This document shows positions 1 through 12,141 of a stretch of 64,000 nucleotides of DNA, piece by piece. The DNA comes from Hydractinia symbiolongicarpus. Its lineage: Eukaryota > Cnidaria > Hydrozoa > Anthoathecata > Hydractiniidae. The stretch covers positions 14,447,351 to 14,511,350 of the forward strand of contig NC_079877.1 in the NCBI RefSeq assembly GCF_029227915.1, given 5' to 3'. Every line of letters starts with the position of its first letter. Position 1 is the stretch's first letter. Under the pieces are notes generated by a model. That model made no database searches, was not told the origin of the DNA, and saw nothing but the letters and a program-made list of their open reading frames with translations. The position numbers and the translations under genes were made by a program.

Positions 1-1964
1 AAATAAGTATGGAAAATGTCCAAAAAAATCAAAGGTGTCTAACAACCGTTACGTAAAAAATTAAATACGCAAAACTATATACTTGCTTTGCTATTCCAGA
101 AGTACACCAGGGAAAAAGGGATACCAAACGTTTAAAAAATACCCAACATTTTTCATTAAGTCGCACATAATCAGCTATTCAGTCATACTCAAAACATAAG
201 AAATTATTAGTTAAAAACACATAAAAGAGAAAAAAAACTTGAATCAGTTGATATAATTGTATATCTACCGAAATATTTCAAACCAAAATATTAAAAGCAC
301 AGTTTGCGTTACAGACCCAAACTTATAATCAAGAAAATCACGCATAAAATCAAAGAAGATAACAATGCAGCGTTTTCGAATTTAAGAATCGAATATTATT
401 TAAACGATCGTAACGTAACAGATGTAGACATTGATTTAAAGGTTTTAGGTTTAGGTTTTTTATAACGACATCAACACTGAATTACACAGTCTGTAGTGTT
501 AAAATAGTAACAACGGAAAAATTAATTCTCTACAATATACACGCTGTTTTTATAACAATAGTATATTTTAGTTTCAGCCTCGATGTTCTTAAGTTTTTTG
601 ACAAATGCTATCCTCATTATTCTCAATATGTTCTTAGCATGACTATGGCCTGAAAATATATAATGCCTTAATAAAATAAAGCATGCTATAAGTTGTTATA
701 GCTAGCTAATGGCAATTCTACTACATGTAGCGGCCTATTGCTTGGACACAGAAAAGTTCAGTTCGTTTGATATACAATAAAAAAAGTAAACTTCTAATCA
801 ATTTTGTGCGTCATACAAATGTTTATATTTAAAACAAACTATCAAGCTCAGACATATTCTTAGGATATTCTAAACTTCTGATCCATTTTTCAGAGTATAT
901 TCTTACAAAATAAGTGCTTAAAGAAAATATTTTTCCGGCGCAAGTCACAACAAGAAACTTAATATTTAAGGAAAAATTTAGTTCAGAAAGAAACGGCTAA
1001 AAAATCGTTATACACCCAAATTCATTTCCCTACTAAATAATCTAAACAACACACCTTTGTCAGTGAGTAGCTTGCTAGCGTTCTCTGGATGAAAGTTCAA
1101 TTAGTTTTTTACTATGAATACTAAACTTCGCTTCATCCTAAAGAGAACGAATTGAAGATGTATACAATTGCCTGATACATTTTCGATCTGTTTTCTTTGT
1201 GATGTTAAGTCATCGTACGTTAGAAATATTTCTAACTACAACATAAACTTTGTTCGACAACAACACAACAGTTTGTTTTTTTACATTTCAGATTCGAATT
1301 ACATTTATATTCGAATCCGATAGAATTTCTATAAAAGGAAGCAACCTTGGTCCCAGAACGCAAAAATGGAAAATATAGAAAAAACAAATATAAGCTTTAA
1401 TCTAACCACATGATGAGTAAACATTGTTTGAAATAACTTTTTCCAGGATTACTTTGAAAAACAGACAACCTTCTTCGCTCTGCTTTTCTTTTTTCAGTTG
1501 ATAACCCACTTGTTTTCGTTAGATACGGCGTGGACATTAATCCGGGGGTAAAATTAAATTATTATATTTATAACGACTCCGTGGGGCTTTTAAAATAAAA
1601 ACTTCACTGCCTTTAGAACTATTCTACTATGGAATTTTCTATTGTTCTTGATATGCAATTTTTATATAAATTAAAATCTAATTTTTGAGAACAACTTTTT
1701 TACGTGATCATTTCCTACTGTTTTGTGCATGTGATTGTGGTCAACGAAGCGTTATTGCCTTATAGGTCAATATAGAAGATTGTGTACAATACACGGCAAT
1801 GCGATTGGTTGGGCTGTTTTCCTACGAAATGGCTATTAATTAATTTCTTATTTATTTTAGAAGAAAAAAGGTGTTTGCTGTACACGGCTAGTTATTCATG
1901 TAAAAGGAAGCTGCAAATGGAGTCGAAATTCACATAATTATTCACTTGGTAAATTGTTATTGTA
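1..1964. other. No gene seen; AT-rich intergenic DNA
   Basis: I see no open frame with exon-like boundaries or a recognisable domain on either strand. The stretch is AT-rich with short homopolymers and no clear terminal repeats. Confidence 0.5.
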
Positions 1965-3300
1965 ACATAGTTGTAGTTTATATTTATTTTCTTTTGTACG
2001 TTCCTAAAATCTTTGGGTTTATTGGGTTTATATGTTTTTGCTGCTCTTTTCAGGATGATTTTACAAAAAAAGAATAATCCTGGAGTTGAAAAACCTGAAT
2101 TTCAGTCGCTTTAGTTCAATGCTAGGCTATTAGGTATCATATAAATTCAATTCAAAACATTAGTTAAAAAATTGTTTCGTATGGTGTTACTGTTGTGTTT
2201 AAAACCTTTTTAGGACAAAAAAAACAGGAGAAAATAAATATAATGCGACCAGACGATTTTTACATTAAATTTTTACATTGTAGCAATTTAAAGATAATAC
2301 GCATTCTATCTATCTATCTAGAGAGGCAAGAGAAGAAACTCTCTCAATCACATTAAAATATTTATTTCTCTCAAAAATTGACTACACTTAATGCCTATCT
2401 ATTGGATAGGGAAAGCCTATAGGTGGCAAAGCTGATATAACAAATTGTTAATTTTTTAGCCTTATATATGATATTGTTATGATGAGAGTTTTTAATAGGT
2501 GTTGGTACTATTGTGAATTTTTGTTTATTTCTGAGCCTTAAAGGAAACATCGAACCAAAAAAAAATTAAAAGTTTTAGCGCAATTGTATTGAAGAACTTA
2601 CTCACCGAAAAATTTAAATTTAAAAATTAATAGTATTTAAGACATCCAAAAAGCCTATCAAGTATCTATAATTATTTCTTTTTTAAAACTGTAAGCTATA
2701 GTCTATCTTGAATTTAAGCTATGGTCTAACAGTAGCTATTTTGAATTTTTTTTCCGGAGAGTGCAGAATTTATTTTAGTGGAAAGAAAAGTAGTTTTCTT
2801 TACTTTTTCTTGACAAACAACATGTTAATAATACTTTTCTTCTGATTGAATTTTGTATTTTTAGGATAAGGTAACTTTTTATTACGAAAATATTATTTAG
2901 TATTTTAAGCTCTAGTTAATGTTGTAGTTTATAAATGGTTTTGAAGACTAAAGATTATCTGTAGTTTGGCTATGCCATTTCTGTGTAAATTCTCTCAAAT
3001 CTTACTATTTAAATTTTTCTTTATTTTTTTGTTTACATGTGTGTAACATGTTACATGTTTGTTTAACACGCAACAAAACAACGTAAAGCTTTTTCGCTAC
3101 TTTCTGACATTCTAAATTTCAAAACAGATTATTGTATGGCTTTAGAATCGGTAAAATGAACTTGATAATATATATATGGAATCAGGAAAATTGTTGTATT
3201 GATGTCTTGTGAAATTAAACGGGAAAGAAGTGATTGTTAATTTGTCAAAATATTGATTTTTTATTACATACCCAGACCTTTTTAGTTCATATTGGCCTAT
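1965..3300. repeat. Ancient segmental duplication, copy 1
   Basis: Blocks of this stretch recur in the same order and orientation about 11 kb downstream (13,080-14,460). Matching landmarks include CTTTTGTACGT near 2,000 and 13,110, a GACAAAAAAA..CAGGAGAA block with CGATTTTTACA (2,215-2,265 and 13,355-13,400), an AGAAACTC..TAATGCCTA block with an AATAGGC-type hairpin (2,330-2,410 and 13,460-13,545), AAAAGTAGTTTTCTTTA (2,790 and 13,915) and GTCAAAATATTGATTTT (3,245 and 14,400). Identity is patchy, so the event is old. No coding content is visible in either copy. Confidence 0.6.
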
Positions 3301-4739
3301 AGATAAGGCGCCGGCGAGTAAGATTAGTTATAATCTGAGAATAGAATGTTTACAACAAGCAGTGGTTATATACGTCCCATTAAAATAATAATGCCATAAT
3401 ACAGGTGTTAAGTAATTGATATACTGCGATTCTTTTATCAACAAAATATCCTAGATATCAACAGAATTTCTGTCAGCACTAACTTGTCAATCCAAAAAAA
3501 TGTTTTAGAAAATTGTTTACCTGTTGCCTCTATTGTGCATAGCTTTAAACTTGTGTGGCTAAAGAAATATTGCGGTTTAAATTTATTTTGATGACTTTAT
3601 CACACCGTCTGTTTTGAAACAGTAGGTTGACCCAGCATTGGAAAATTGGATATTTATATGGTGCCAGATTTCATCTGTCTCCAAATTATTTGGCCTCAAA
3701 CTTAAAAGTGCAGTGCCATTGCTGTACAAGTGATATTGCATTATTGATGTTTATATTGATGTATGAAACTCGATATTCTTGATTCTTTTTCTTTTGACAG
3801 TATATAATATGCTAAACAGATTTCTTTAAAAACAAACAAAAGGCTATTGTGGGAAAAAAAGTTTTTCGCACACCCTTTAACACAAGGTTTGTTTTAATAC
3901 ACAAGTCAATAAAAAATCACGTGGCTGTAGAAACTACTTCTTTTCGTATATTTGCTGACTCAGCGAATTAAAAAATTGAACAAAACGTCTGTGCCTGAAG
4001 GTCAATATTTTCAGGAAATATCAAAGAAATTCGTATAGATATACACACGGATTAAAAAGTCCACCTGTTTGAAAACCGGGTTACTGCCACCTTAAGGAGT
4101 TTTAAGGCTTTAAAAGACTTAATGTCTTCTAAAAATCTGTTCACTTATTTGCTTATAAGCTCTATTAAGCAGAGCTTAAAACGCTGATCAAGAAATGTAT
4201 AGAACTACGTACTTTCGACAACACCTGAATAGATTTGGTGTTTTTGGTTTTTTGAACTCGTCATCAACCAGTCTGTTTTATTGGGTGGTTGAAATTATAA
4301 AGATGGAGGAAGATAAGGTTGTACGAGATATTACGCAAAACAATTTAATAGCAAAAACGTTAAAAAAATGAACAGATCTTCAAAAGCGTTAGAAAGAAAG
4401 TTACTGCAACTTACTCTACTCATAAAAACACAGACCAAAAATAATAGTATCAGTTGGATGTGAATTATAACGGGCACGGCCTCTTTGACTAGCCATAACA
4501 TTGGATACACATGTGATTAAGTGTTAAAAATTTGTGACTATTCCTAACTTTTATTAGGGCTTCTGATGAAATTTTTTTTTGGTACTTTGCTGGGGTATTG
4601 CACTTTTGGGACGGGGGTAAATTTTTTGGAATTTAAAAAACCGTTGACATCCATGTAAGAATGTTATAAGATGTTGTATTGGGTATATAAGTATTTATTA
4701 CATGTATGTTGGTGACTGAGGGGTAACCAAGGTGTTGCT
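3301..4739. other. No gene seen; small Helitron-related scrap
   Basis: No exon-like frame was found. The stretch 4,180-4,215 (CGCTGATCAAGAAATGTATA followed by a TACTTT block) matches the interior of the Helitron-like element at 59,820-60,261, so it is probably a relic of that family. Confidence 0.4.
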
Positions 4740-5306
4740 AAGGTGATATATGGTTACTAGTGACAAAAAGCAGACCAGATTTGAAGGAAATATTGATCCA
4801 GCAAAATGACGTCATTATATTGTTTTCCTTACCTCGATTATCTTTAAATGCCATGTTCTACATATATGCCAAGTTTAATGACATGAGCATCAATATTTCT
4901 GGTAAAACGGGTCTTTTTATCTTTATCGTTAAAATAAGAAATTTTCTTGCCGAAATGACGTCATATTTTATCCCAATGACGTCATTAAACTTACTTTTTT
5001 CATGTGAAACACATTTTTGGTATTCATTCCACAAGTCTACCATGAATCAATTATTAACACGCGGGAAATTAAAACGTATTGAAAAAAATAATTAGGAAAA
5101 TGACCTTTTTTGACATGTGTGACGTCATTTTTATTCCCTATGATGTCATCAAATTATTTTATTTACCTGGCTTGAGTTTGTACTAAGACGTTCTACAACT
5201 GAGCCAAGTTTAATCACTTAAGCACAAGTGGTTAAGGATTTATGGCCCGCGGGCACTTTGTGCCCCCACCCAGGGTAAAAAAACTCAGGTATAAAAAGGG
5301 TTAAAG
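4740..5306. mobile_element. Decayed TIR element rich in TGACGTCA palindromes
   Basis: The right end (a GC-rich GCCCGCGGGC hairpin, then C-runs, then AAGGGTTAA) resembles the termini of the element at 9,044-9,735. TGACGTCA or a near match occurs at about 4,807, 4,955, 4,977 and 5,121. The 111-codon open stretch inside (from 4,760) starts at GTG and has no recognisable content, so I do not call it a gene. The left boundary is uncertain and may lie near 4,540. Confidence 0.4.
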
Positions 5307-6810
5307 CTAGCACGAAGAAGGAATTTCGAGACATGGACCATTTACCAGCTGTTTTTGCTATGAGATTTGTATTTGGACGATTTACTGCATGGAAACAAGA
5401 AAGGCCATAAAATATGTAATATATTCTCTCTGTTCTGTTCTTATATTGCTGAAGGTTTTTAGTAGTAGTTCGCTGGTAAACTTTGTTGCGCTTGCAAAAA
5501 ACAAAATACCTGTAGCTAGTTAGCTATATTTGCGTTGTTTTTCATCAGCTTTTTTACTTGGTTTTACAAAATTGTAGTTGTAAAGTAACATTAGCATTCG
5601 TGAAAAATAAATTTCGGACAAAAAATTTCACATTTTCCATTCTCAAATCATTTTATTTGTTTTCTTTCTGCATGCTTCAACATTGAATAAAACAAGTTAA
5701 CATAGTGCAAAAAAAAAACAAAAAAAAAAAACGCCTGAACAAACGCTCTAAACGTGGTAAATGTGCGTCGGTTTTGTGGGATATTTAAGTATGAGACTGC
5801 GTGATAAGAGTTTTTTGGACTGCCAGATATAAAAAGATAGCTAAAGAATTTTTTCGGGACCTTTTGCGAAGATATAGAACGTAACTATAGTAGTAGAACT
5901 TGTTTAAACTTAAATTTGTTCTATTGGGACAATAAAAAGATACAAATTTAATGTCTGTCAGTTCATTGATTTCTCTACAAATATTCTGAAAATCTTTTTC
6001 GATTTAAAGCTACTTCTCGATGATATTTGGCCATATTTCCATTCGTGATTTTTGCATTTTAACATTCTGAAAAAAGCATATATTAGGTTGTCTGTACTAG
6101 ATTATTTTTTCTTCTTTTTGTATTTATAAATTATTCTTTCATCAGAATAATTTTCGTTTATATTCCGTTTTTGCAATGTTAATCTGTTGACCTAATCGTT
6201 TTAACCTCACGTCGATTTTTACTGTTTGCTGATGTCAGAATTTAGAGTATTGTGAAAATGCACCTTAAATGGACAATTCAACCATTGTGTTGATGCAGAC
6301 AATTTTCTGCAATCTTCTGCTAACGGTGGTCGTTGAATAAGCAAAGCTTTGTATTGAATTTCTTCTTACCTTTGTTTATCTTTCTGTGTTTACATTATAC
6401 CACTAATGACGTGCTTTACTTTTTGTCAGGTGAGGGTCTGAAAAAAAAAGATTCTCAAAAAAGGAAGAAGAATACCATTTCAGCACAAGCTTTAAACTGG
6501 TGCTTATAATACTTGAATAAGGCATCAATTTGAAGGAGGTACGAAAAAGATAAATCAAAATGACATTTAAAGCACAAGTTATATAAAAGCTACATACCCT
6601 TCAATATTTTCATCAACTGATATATACATATTTATTTTATCACTCAGAGCAAAAGAAAGCAAGTTAGTGCAGGCTTAACCCTTTTCGTACTTGGATTTTG
6701 TTAAGTGTGCTTGAATTTTCAGGAGAATTGCTATGGCTACCTTGAATGCTATTGCTTTGTGTTCATATTTATTATCAACATAAAAGACTTTTAATATCTC
6801 ATTTAACAGC
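5307..6810. other. No gene seen
   Basis: AT-rich sequence with A-runs near 5,710-5,730. A possible relic terminus (CTTAACCCTTTTCG) lies near 6,675. No supported coding exon. Confidence 0.4.
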
Positions 6811-6851
6811 TACTTTAAGGGCAGAAACTTTCGCGGGCATTAACTTTCGCG
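6811..6851 (+). repeat. Left terminal inverted repeat of the HIRAN transposon
   Basis: Pairs with 8,224-8,264 in inverted orientation, differing at 3 of 41 bases. It contains two TTTCGCG words. Confidence 0.85.
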
Positions 6852-7100
6852 TGTCAAAAAAAATGCGAAATATTTGACAAAAACTTTCGCATTTGGCGAT
6901 TTTTGAAACAAATTTCGCGGAAAAAACTTTCATGACTTCAAAATAAGGTTCGTATTCGCGTAAAAAAACTTTCGCAAATGGGCAAAATCCAAGAAAAAAA
7001 TTTATTCGTTAAATCACATCTAAGGTCTTTACCGTAATCAAAAATGCATTAATATACAAGTTTAGGCTAAGTAAATTTAATTTTCTGCATATTGCCATTG

Positions 7101-7435
7101 TTAGTCAGTATCGTCGTCACTTTCTTGAATCTTGCTTCCACAGACATCAAAATTTGCTAAGAGATGGCTATCATCAGATTGCTCAACATCATTACTCAGC
7201 ATCGGATCTATATCTTGGAAAGGATGAATCGATGGCATTTTGCTTGAACGAGTTTTAAGGCATCAAAAATAGCAGCACTTTTCCATCCATTATCGATAAT
7301 TTCTTTCCCTTTCGGTGTGCTCATGTGGTTGTAGAATTCCACAATCCAACCGGCGTGAACAGGTTTAAGTTTGGACAACTGTAAACCTACTTGGACGTCA
7401 TCAATCTGAACACCATTATCTAGCTGCGCTTTCAC
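7101..7435 (-). pseudogene. Transposase C-terminal remnant (frameshifted)
   Basis: The minus strand from 7,435 encodes a segment containing KAQLDNGVQIDDVQVGLQLS, then LKPVHAGWIVEFYNH and GKEIIDNGWKSAAI. The arrangement of tryptophans (GWIVEFYN, then GW followed by a small hydrophobic helix) resembles the region after the DDE catalytic core of eukaryotic transposases, as I recall it from cnidarian elements. The first frame stops at 7,208. The +1-shifted frame continues with DIDPML, several acidic clusters and SDDDTD, and ends at a TAA at 7,103-7,101. This implies one frameshift near 7,220. No ATG is present and the catalytic core is absent. The transposase family was not resolved. Confidence 0.6.
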
Positions 7436-7461
7436 TGTTACTACAAATCTCTTTCATCAAT

Positions 7462-8044
7462 ATGGAAAAACATACATTTACTGCCGCTGTAAGAGGATAT
7501 CATTACTATCGAAGATTTTGGCAACCAAAAAAGAACAAAAAACTTTTTTGTCTTCACGAGCCTGGAAACGCCTTCGATAAATTTGCTGTAAATACAGTGA
7601 GAGAAAATGGAGAAATTGTTGGACACTTGGCAAAAGAGATTTCAAGAATAACAAAGTATTTCTTAGATCGAGGTGCGTCTGTGTATTGCACGCTTTCTTC
7701 AGAACATTATCGCCGTTCTCCCTTAGTACAAGAAGGATTTGAAATAAAATGTCAAACTGTGATCGAAACACGAGCTCCTTTTCTTCAAGCGAAATTAACA
7801 TCACGTTATTTAGATCTAGTTAAGGATCTCCACACGGAACCAACAGAAGACATAGCGGTTGGAAATCTGTTCAATTTCGTCATGACGTTGCCGCCTACAC
7901 TCGTTACACCGCAAGCCCCAGGCTAAAGGAAGAAAAAGTCTGCATCCACAAGCACTGATTCAAATAATCGGGACATCCGAGATTTGCTCGCAGCTCCAAA
8001 GAAGAAAAAAAACACCAAGTGTTATTGTAGTTGACGACGATTAA
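7462..8044 (+). pseudogene. HIRAN-domain protein of a DNA transposon, lightly broken
   Basis: ATG at 7,462 opens 154 codons. Residues about 8-100 look like a HIRAN domain: RGYHYYR near the start, then HEPGNAFDKFAVNTV, GEIVGHLAKEIS and a later SPLVQEGFEI. HIRAN domains bind DNA ends or stalled-fork DNA in helicases such as HLTF. In transposons their role is unknown; DNA-end recognition is a reasonable inference. A TAA at 7,924 interrupts the frame, but the same frame continues with a Lys/Arg- and Ser/Thr-rich stretch and RDIRDLLAAPKKKK. A slip in the A-run near 8,010 then leads to TPSVIVVDDD and a stop at 8,042-8,044. The copy therefore has one nonsense codon and one frameshift near its C-terminus. 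Confidence 0.75.
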
Positions 8045-8223
8045 AGTAGAAATAAACCATTACTTTTGAAAATTGCTCCGTTTTTATGATTTTTTTTATG
8101 GTGAAAAAACTTTCGCGCTTTGAAAAATATCCATGATTTCGCGTGAAAAAACTTTCGCGTTTTGATAATTTAGAATTTCCAAAGGCATAAACTTTCGCGA
8201 AAACGACCAAAAAACGCGAAAAA

Positions 8224-8264
8224 CGCGAAAGTTAATGCCCTCGAATGTTTCTGCCCCTAAAGTA
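8224..8264 (-). repeat. Right terminal inverted repeat of the HIRAN transposon
   Basis: Reverse complement of the left terminus with 3 mismatches in 41 bases. Confidence 0.85.
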
Positions 8265-9043
8265 ACATTTTAAAATATGAAAAAAGCAACAATTTAGCCA
8301 TAAATGCACTTTCTCAGGTCTATTTCCTGGAAGTAAAAAGTGAAATAACTCCGGTAAATGATATTGATTTAAAATTTACTATGGGGTATTTTTAGACCTG
8401 TCTGATAATATTAGCACAACAAGTAATTTTTTATTAGGTATACTTTCTAAGTTTCAGAATTTAGGCATTTTAAAAGATGGCGGTGGCGGTAAAATGTTTT
8501 TGAAGATAATTAAAAATTCTGAAACAGTAATAGGTAAACAATTATTTTACAACTTTTAAAAAAAAGAACTTTAAAATTTATGTATAGCTAGCTATCTAAG
8601 TTGTTCTTAAGGCTAAAAATATACTTCCTAAATGCTTCAGAGGTTAAGAAGTGCTTTTTTTCAAAATTTTGCCCAAACTTACGAACTGTATGCAGCTAAT
8701 CAAAATCTTAGAAAGCTTTTAGCACTACTGAATATTATAATCTTACACTATCCAAGAACTGGCTAAGTTAGCTAATCATTATTTTTATGCCTTCTTTATG
8801 CCCAAATTTTTTGCCTAAATTTAATGCCTCTTTATTTTTTAGCAACTAGCCGGCTAATGTAGCATACGTTTTTCATTTTGAGCTGGCAAAAAACGTTCTT
8901 ACCTGATAAATCTTGATGGCCACACTGCACCATAAACAAACACGTAGCTATCCTCCAGTCCTTGTCTATAGCTGAAGCCATAATGAACGGAAAGAAACTA
9001 AAGAACCAGGTATGGCATTCAAAAATAACATTAATGCAGTTAT
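8265..9043. other. No gene seen
   Basis: AT-rich sequence with no supported exon, RNA gene or repeat boundary. Confidence 0.4.
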
Positions 9044-9735
9044 CTTAACCCTATTCGGTCCAGGGGGGGGGCGGATTCCGCCCCTCCTGACGGGATTTTT
9101 AAATAACTTTTTAATGCTATGTTGTATGCCTACAATACTTACTGAGTTTCTATATTTATCTATTAGACACCTGCATGCCAAATTTTTAGGTCCTATACCT
9201 TTCAGAGCTTTAGATATTGGCCATTACTCGAAACTACCCCTAAGAATGTCTATGAAACCCTTATAATAGGGAAAATATAATAACTCTTGTTAGGATTATG
9301 TCTGGAACTTTAAACTTACAACATAACCTTGTTTCATCAAGAAAAGGCATTTGCCATGTTGGTCACGTGATTAATCCGATTTCCTGAATTTTTCCGGATT
9401 TTCCCCGAAAAACGGAAAAACCCGGATTTTCAGGCAATATTTGGCAATTTTTCATACGATCTATGTAAAAAACGGAAAATATGTTAAACAACTTTTATTT
9501 AGTTTTCAGAAACTTCAAACACAATGTAAAAATTCGCTCTAGAACTAAAGTAATGGAATTGTAAGCAGTTAGTGGCATTTTGTACAAATTTCCAGCTTTT
9601 GATGACGTCACAGAAAATGTGCCGACGCAGGCAAAAATTTATTGCTGCCATTTTGTTCCTTTTGTGACGTACTATAACTGTGCCCTCCCCCGGTCATAAT
9701 ATGTTCAAAAATTCCGGGACAGAATAGGGTTAAGG
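9044..9735 (+). mobile_element. 692-bp TIR element with G/C-run hairpin (complete copy)
   Basis: The ends CTTAACCCTATTCGGTCC (left) and GGACAGAATAGGGTTAAG (right) form inverted repeats with one mismatch. Just inside the left end is a GGGGGGGGCGGATTCCGCCCC hairpin-like block. The interior holds a CCGGATTTT..CGGAAAA palindromic region and a GATGACGTCAC site. There is no transposase, so it is a MITE-like non-autonomous element. A diverged partial copy lies at about 23,590-23,970, and related ends lie at 17,185, 25,190 and 5,306. Confidence 0.75.
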
Positions 9736-10875
9736 TACCTGCAATTATCGATTTTGGGATGCCATGGCCAGCTTTCTTCGCCGAGAATGTCAGATGCTAC
9801 GGTCAAAGGCGTTAAAAAACAATGATCGTGGCAAATTTGACTAGCATTGGGTTATAAGAAAACTGCCGTAAACTTAGCAAAAGTTGGAGAAAAGCACTCC
9901 TCAGTCGGCGAGATGTGCTTCTCGCCGAGTTCACCAGGTTGAACGGAACCAGATGAAAGCCTATGGGTGTATGGCTGCATATTAAACAGGACGAAATGTT
10001 AAATCGGAACCGTAACACTCGGCAAAATCTTCCAGGCACGGCAAAGCACACAGAGGGAGAGATATCAACAAAACTTACGGCGAAGTGAAAAGGGAACGCA
10101 TTTGTAAAGATTCAAGAAAGCGCTGGTTTATAAAGTAAATATTGCGTCCAGTGTAAAATATTTGACGATTTTTATACAAAGTTTCAAATCGAGTTCTTTA
10201 TTTCCAACTACAATATCCGTAAAAAGGTCGGTAAAAATATTTAGTCAGTAAAATTGTTGATAAGTCAAATGTTTATAAATGTCAATTTAAAAAGATCAAC
10301 TAAAAAATATCAAACGCCTGTATCTTTTGTATTTTTAAAACAAAGTAAGAAAAAAAAAATCAGCAACAATGAAGTCAGTAAGAAGTATTGTTACCAACTA
10401 CATATGAGGCAATAAAATAGGGCACTGAGTTATAAGGAAGGCAAAAGCCTCAAATTCTTAAGGGAAAAAATCAGTTGTTTAAAACGGTGGTAAAAAATTA
10501 GAAACATTTTTAACGTGTCACTAACGCATCAAACAAAAATAAAGTTTTTAGGTCATCTTGCAGGTTTCGCAAAATTTAATATTTTAAAAAAGTCTAAAAA
10601 TTCGAACCTTACGCGCGTTATTTATAGATTTTACACTAAGCGCTAGATTTTACTTCTTTATCTTATAAAAACGGCTAATAGAAACTTTCAAACTCAATTC
10701 ATTTACTTCAGAATGTGCTGTGACTTAATATGATATCATGTTTCAGTACTGCTACGAAAAATTGCACGTGCGTGAAAAATAAAAACAAATCTGTTATACG
10801 GCTTTCTCTAAATCAATGATGTAATCGTAATCTCGGCTTTAAAACTAGGCCCGTATGGACAGAATTGTAAACAAG
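9736..10875. other. No intact gene; weak coding-like scrap
   Basis: A short frame from ATG at 9,761 (MASFLRRECQ...) is broken by several stops before about 9,980. It may be debris of an old reading frame, but no domain is visible. Confidence 0.3.
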
Positions 10876-11143
10876 ATGGCGGCAAACGAGGTGGATTTGC
10901 AAACTCTGCAAGTTATCAAAAAGCCTGACAAAATTAGAAATATTTCTCAGACGCCTATGCATCAAAATATTCATAAATTGTTGTTACAAGACATAGATGT
11001 TTATGTTGAAGTAAAATTGAGCGCTTAAGAAGAATTATCTTGGGGTAAATCCCTGGATTTTTTGCCATTATTTACTATACAAGAAATTGATCAACATGCC
11101 AGCAAATGTGGTAAATTAAAGAAATTACGCATAAAGAAGTATT
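10876..11143 (+). pseudogene. Decayed coding remnant beginning MAANEVDLQT
   Basis: ATG at 10,876 lies in a strong context (AAGATGGCGG). The frame runs 50 codons to a TAA at 11,026-11,028, then continues in the same frame through WGKSLDFLPLFTIQEIDQHA and SKCGKLKKLRIKKY to a TAA at about 11,141. The segment FLPLFTIQEIDQHASKCGK resembles the N-terminal region of SWIM zinc-finger/YqaJ-type proteins that are highly repeated in cnidarian genomes; this is from memory and not verified. The internal stop and missing downstream domains suggest a dead copy, although the first 50 codons could still be a small ORF. Confidence 0.45.
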
Positions 11144-12141
11144 AAAATGTAAGGTACGTTTCAAATGAGATTGTAATATGATGTAATATAAATCAGAGTC
11201 ACAGTTCACCTAATTAATAGAACCAATTATAGATCCTATTCATTGAGACAAGTTACCAACGTTCTGCTTTCGTCTCCAGTTTTGTATTAATTAAACAACT
11301 CAGTATTTGCATTATTAAATGTACACATTAACAAAACGCTCTTAAACTCGCAAGCACACAGATAGTTTTACCCCAGTATAAATCTTGTCACTTCAATAAC
11401 AAGGAAAACACAGTTGGTACAAATTCAAGCATGAAATAATTTTGTCAGTAATGGACTGAATTAAAAGCATATTTAAAATGCGTTGTTGCCCGTGATTTAA
11501 CGAAATCCAATTCAACTTTTGATAGAATAGAGATATAATAGTATGAGACTACAATCTGCGTTTGGCGATACAATTAGAAATGTTGTTTTAAATTTTGACT
11601 TATTAAAAAATGCAAGGTGACGTATAAACGTCACTGTTTAAGGTGCAAAATATACCATGGAATAGGGTAATGCTTACTTATTAGAAACTTAATTACACTC
11701 AATTAGGCTTGATACAATTTTAGCTTAACAAAGCAAGTGATGACAGAACCAACGCAACATACCAAGTATCTAGTTTGACTTTCTGTTTACGTGTTAAGAT
11801 ATTTATAACAGTCCGTTTTCCGGGCATTGACGAAACGACCCAGTCTTTTATGTAATAGTTTGTGACATATTGTACGCATGGGCTATCTGTAGTAAACTAT
11901 AGGCCGTTCTATGAATAATTTTGTTTTTCGCTACTTTGACATTCTCATATCTTTATTTAAATACTAAAGTACTCGCTTTCATTGGAAGCAAATAGACTTT
12001 TCACTCATTCGTTGTCTTTGACGTGCAGCTTTTAATACTTTATTTCAGGGATTAAACCAAAGAGAAAGTGTGCTAAACCGATTTTAAAGTTCGGAAGTTT
12101 ATCGCAGATATGTGTATGACGAACGACAAAATTGACGTCAA
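11144..12141. other. No gene seen
   Basis: AT-rich sequence. No supported feature on either strand. Confidence 0.4.

Larger units (their letters stand above)
6811..8264 (+). mobile_element. TIR DNA transposon with HIRAN-like gene and transposase remnant
   Basis: The element is bounded by 41-bp inverted repeats (6,811-6,851 and 8,224-8,264) that match at 38 of 41 positions and begin TACTTTA..GGGCAGAAAC. Next to the termini on both sides are many copies of AACTTTCGCG-like words. Inside are two divergently oriented coding remnants: a minus-strand transposase-like C-terminus (7,435 to 7,101) and a plus-strand HIRAN-domain reading frame (from 7,462). Most of the transposase is missing, so this is an internally deleted, non-autonomous copy. 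No clear target-site duplication could be read at the edges; TTAA lies a few bases outside both ends, but at unequal distances. Confidence 0.85.

Noticed and set aside
4760-5095. 111-codon open frame on the plus strand
   Set aside because: It starts at GTG, lies within a repeat with TGACGTCA palindromes, and shows no domain or splice partner.
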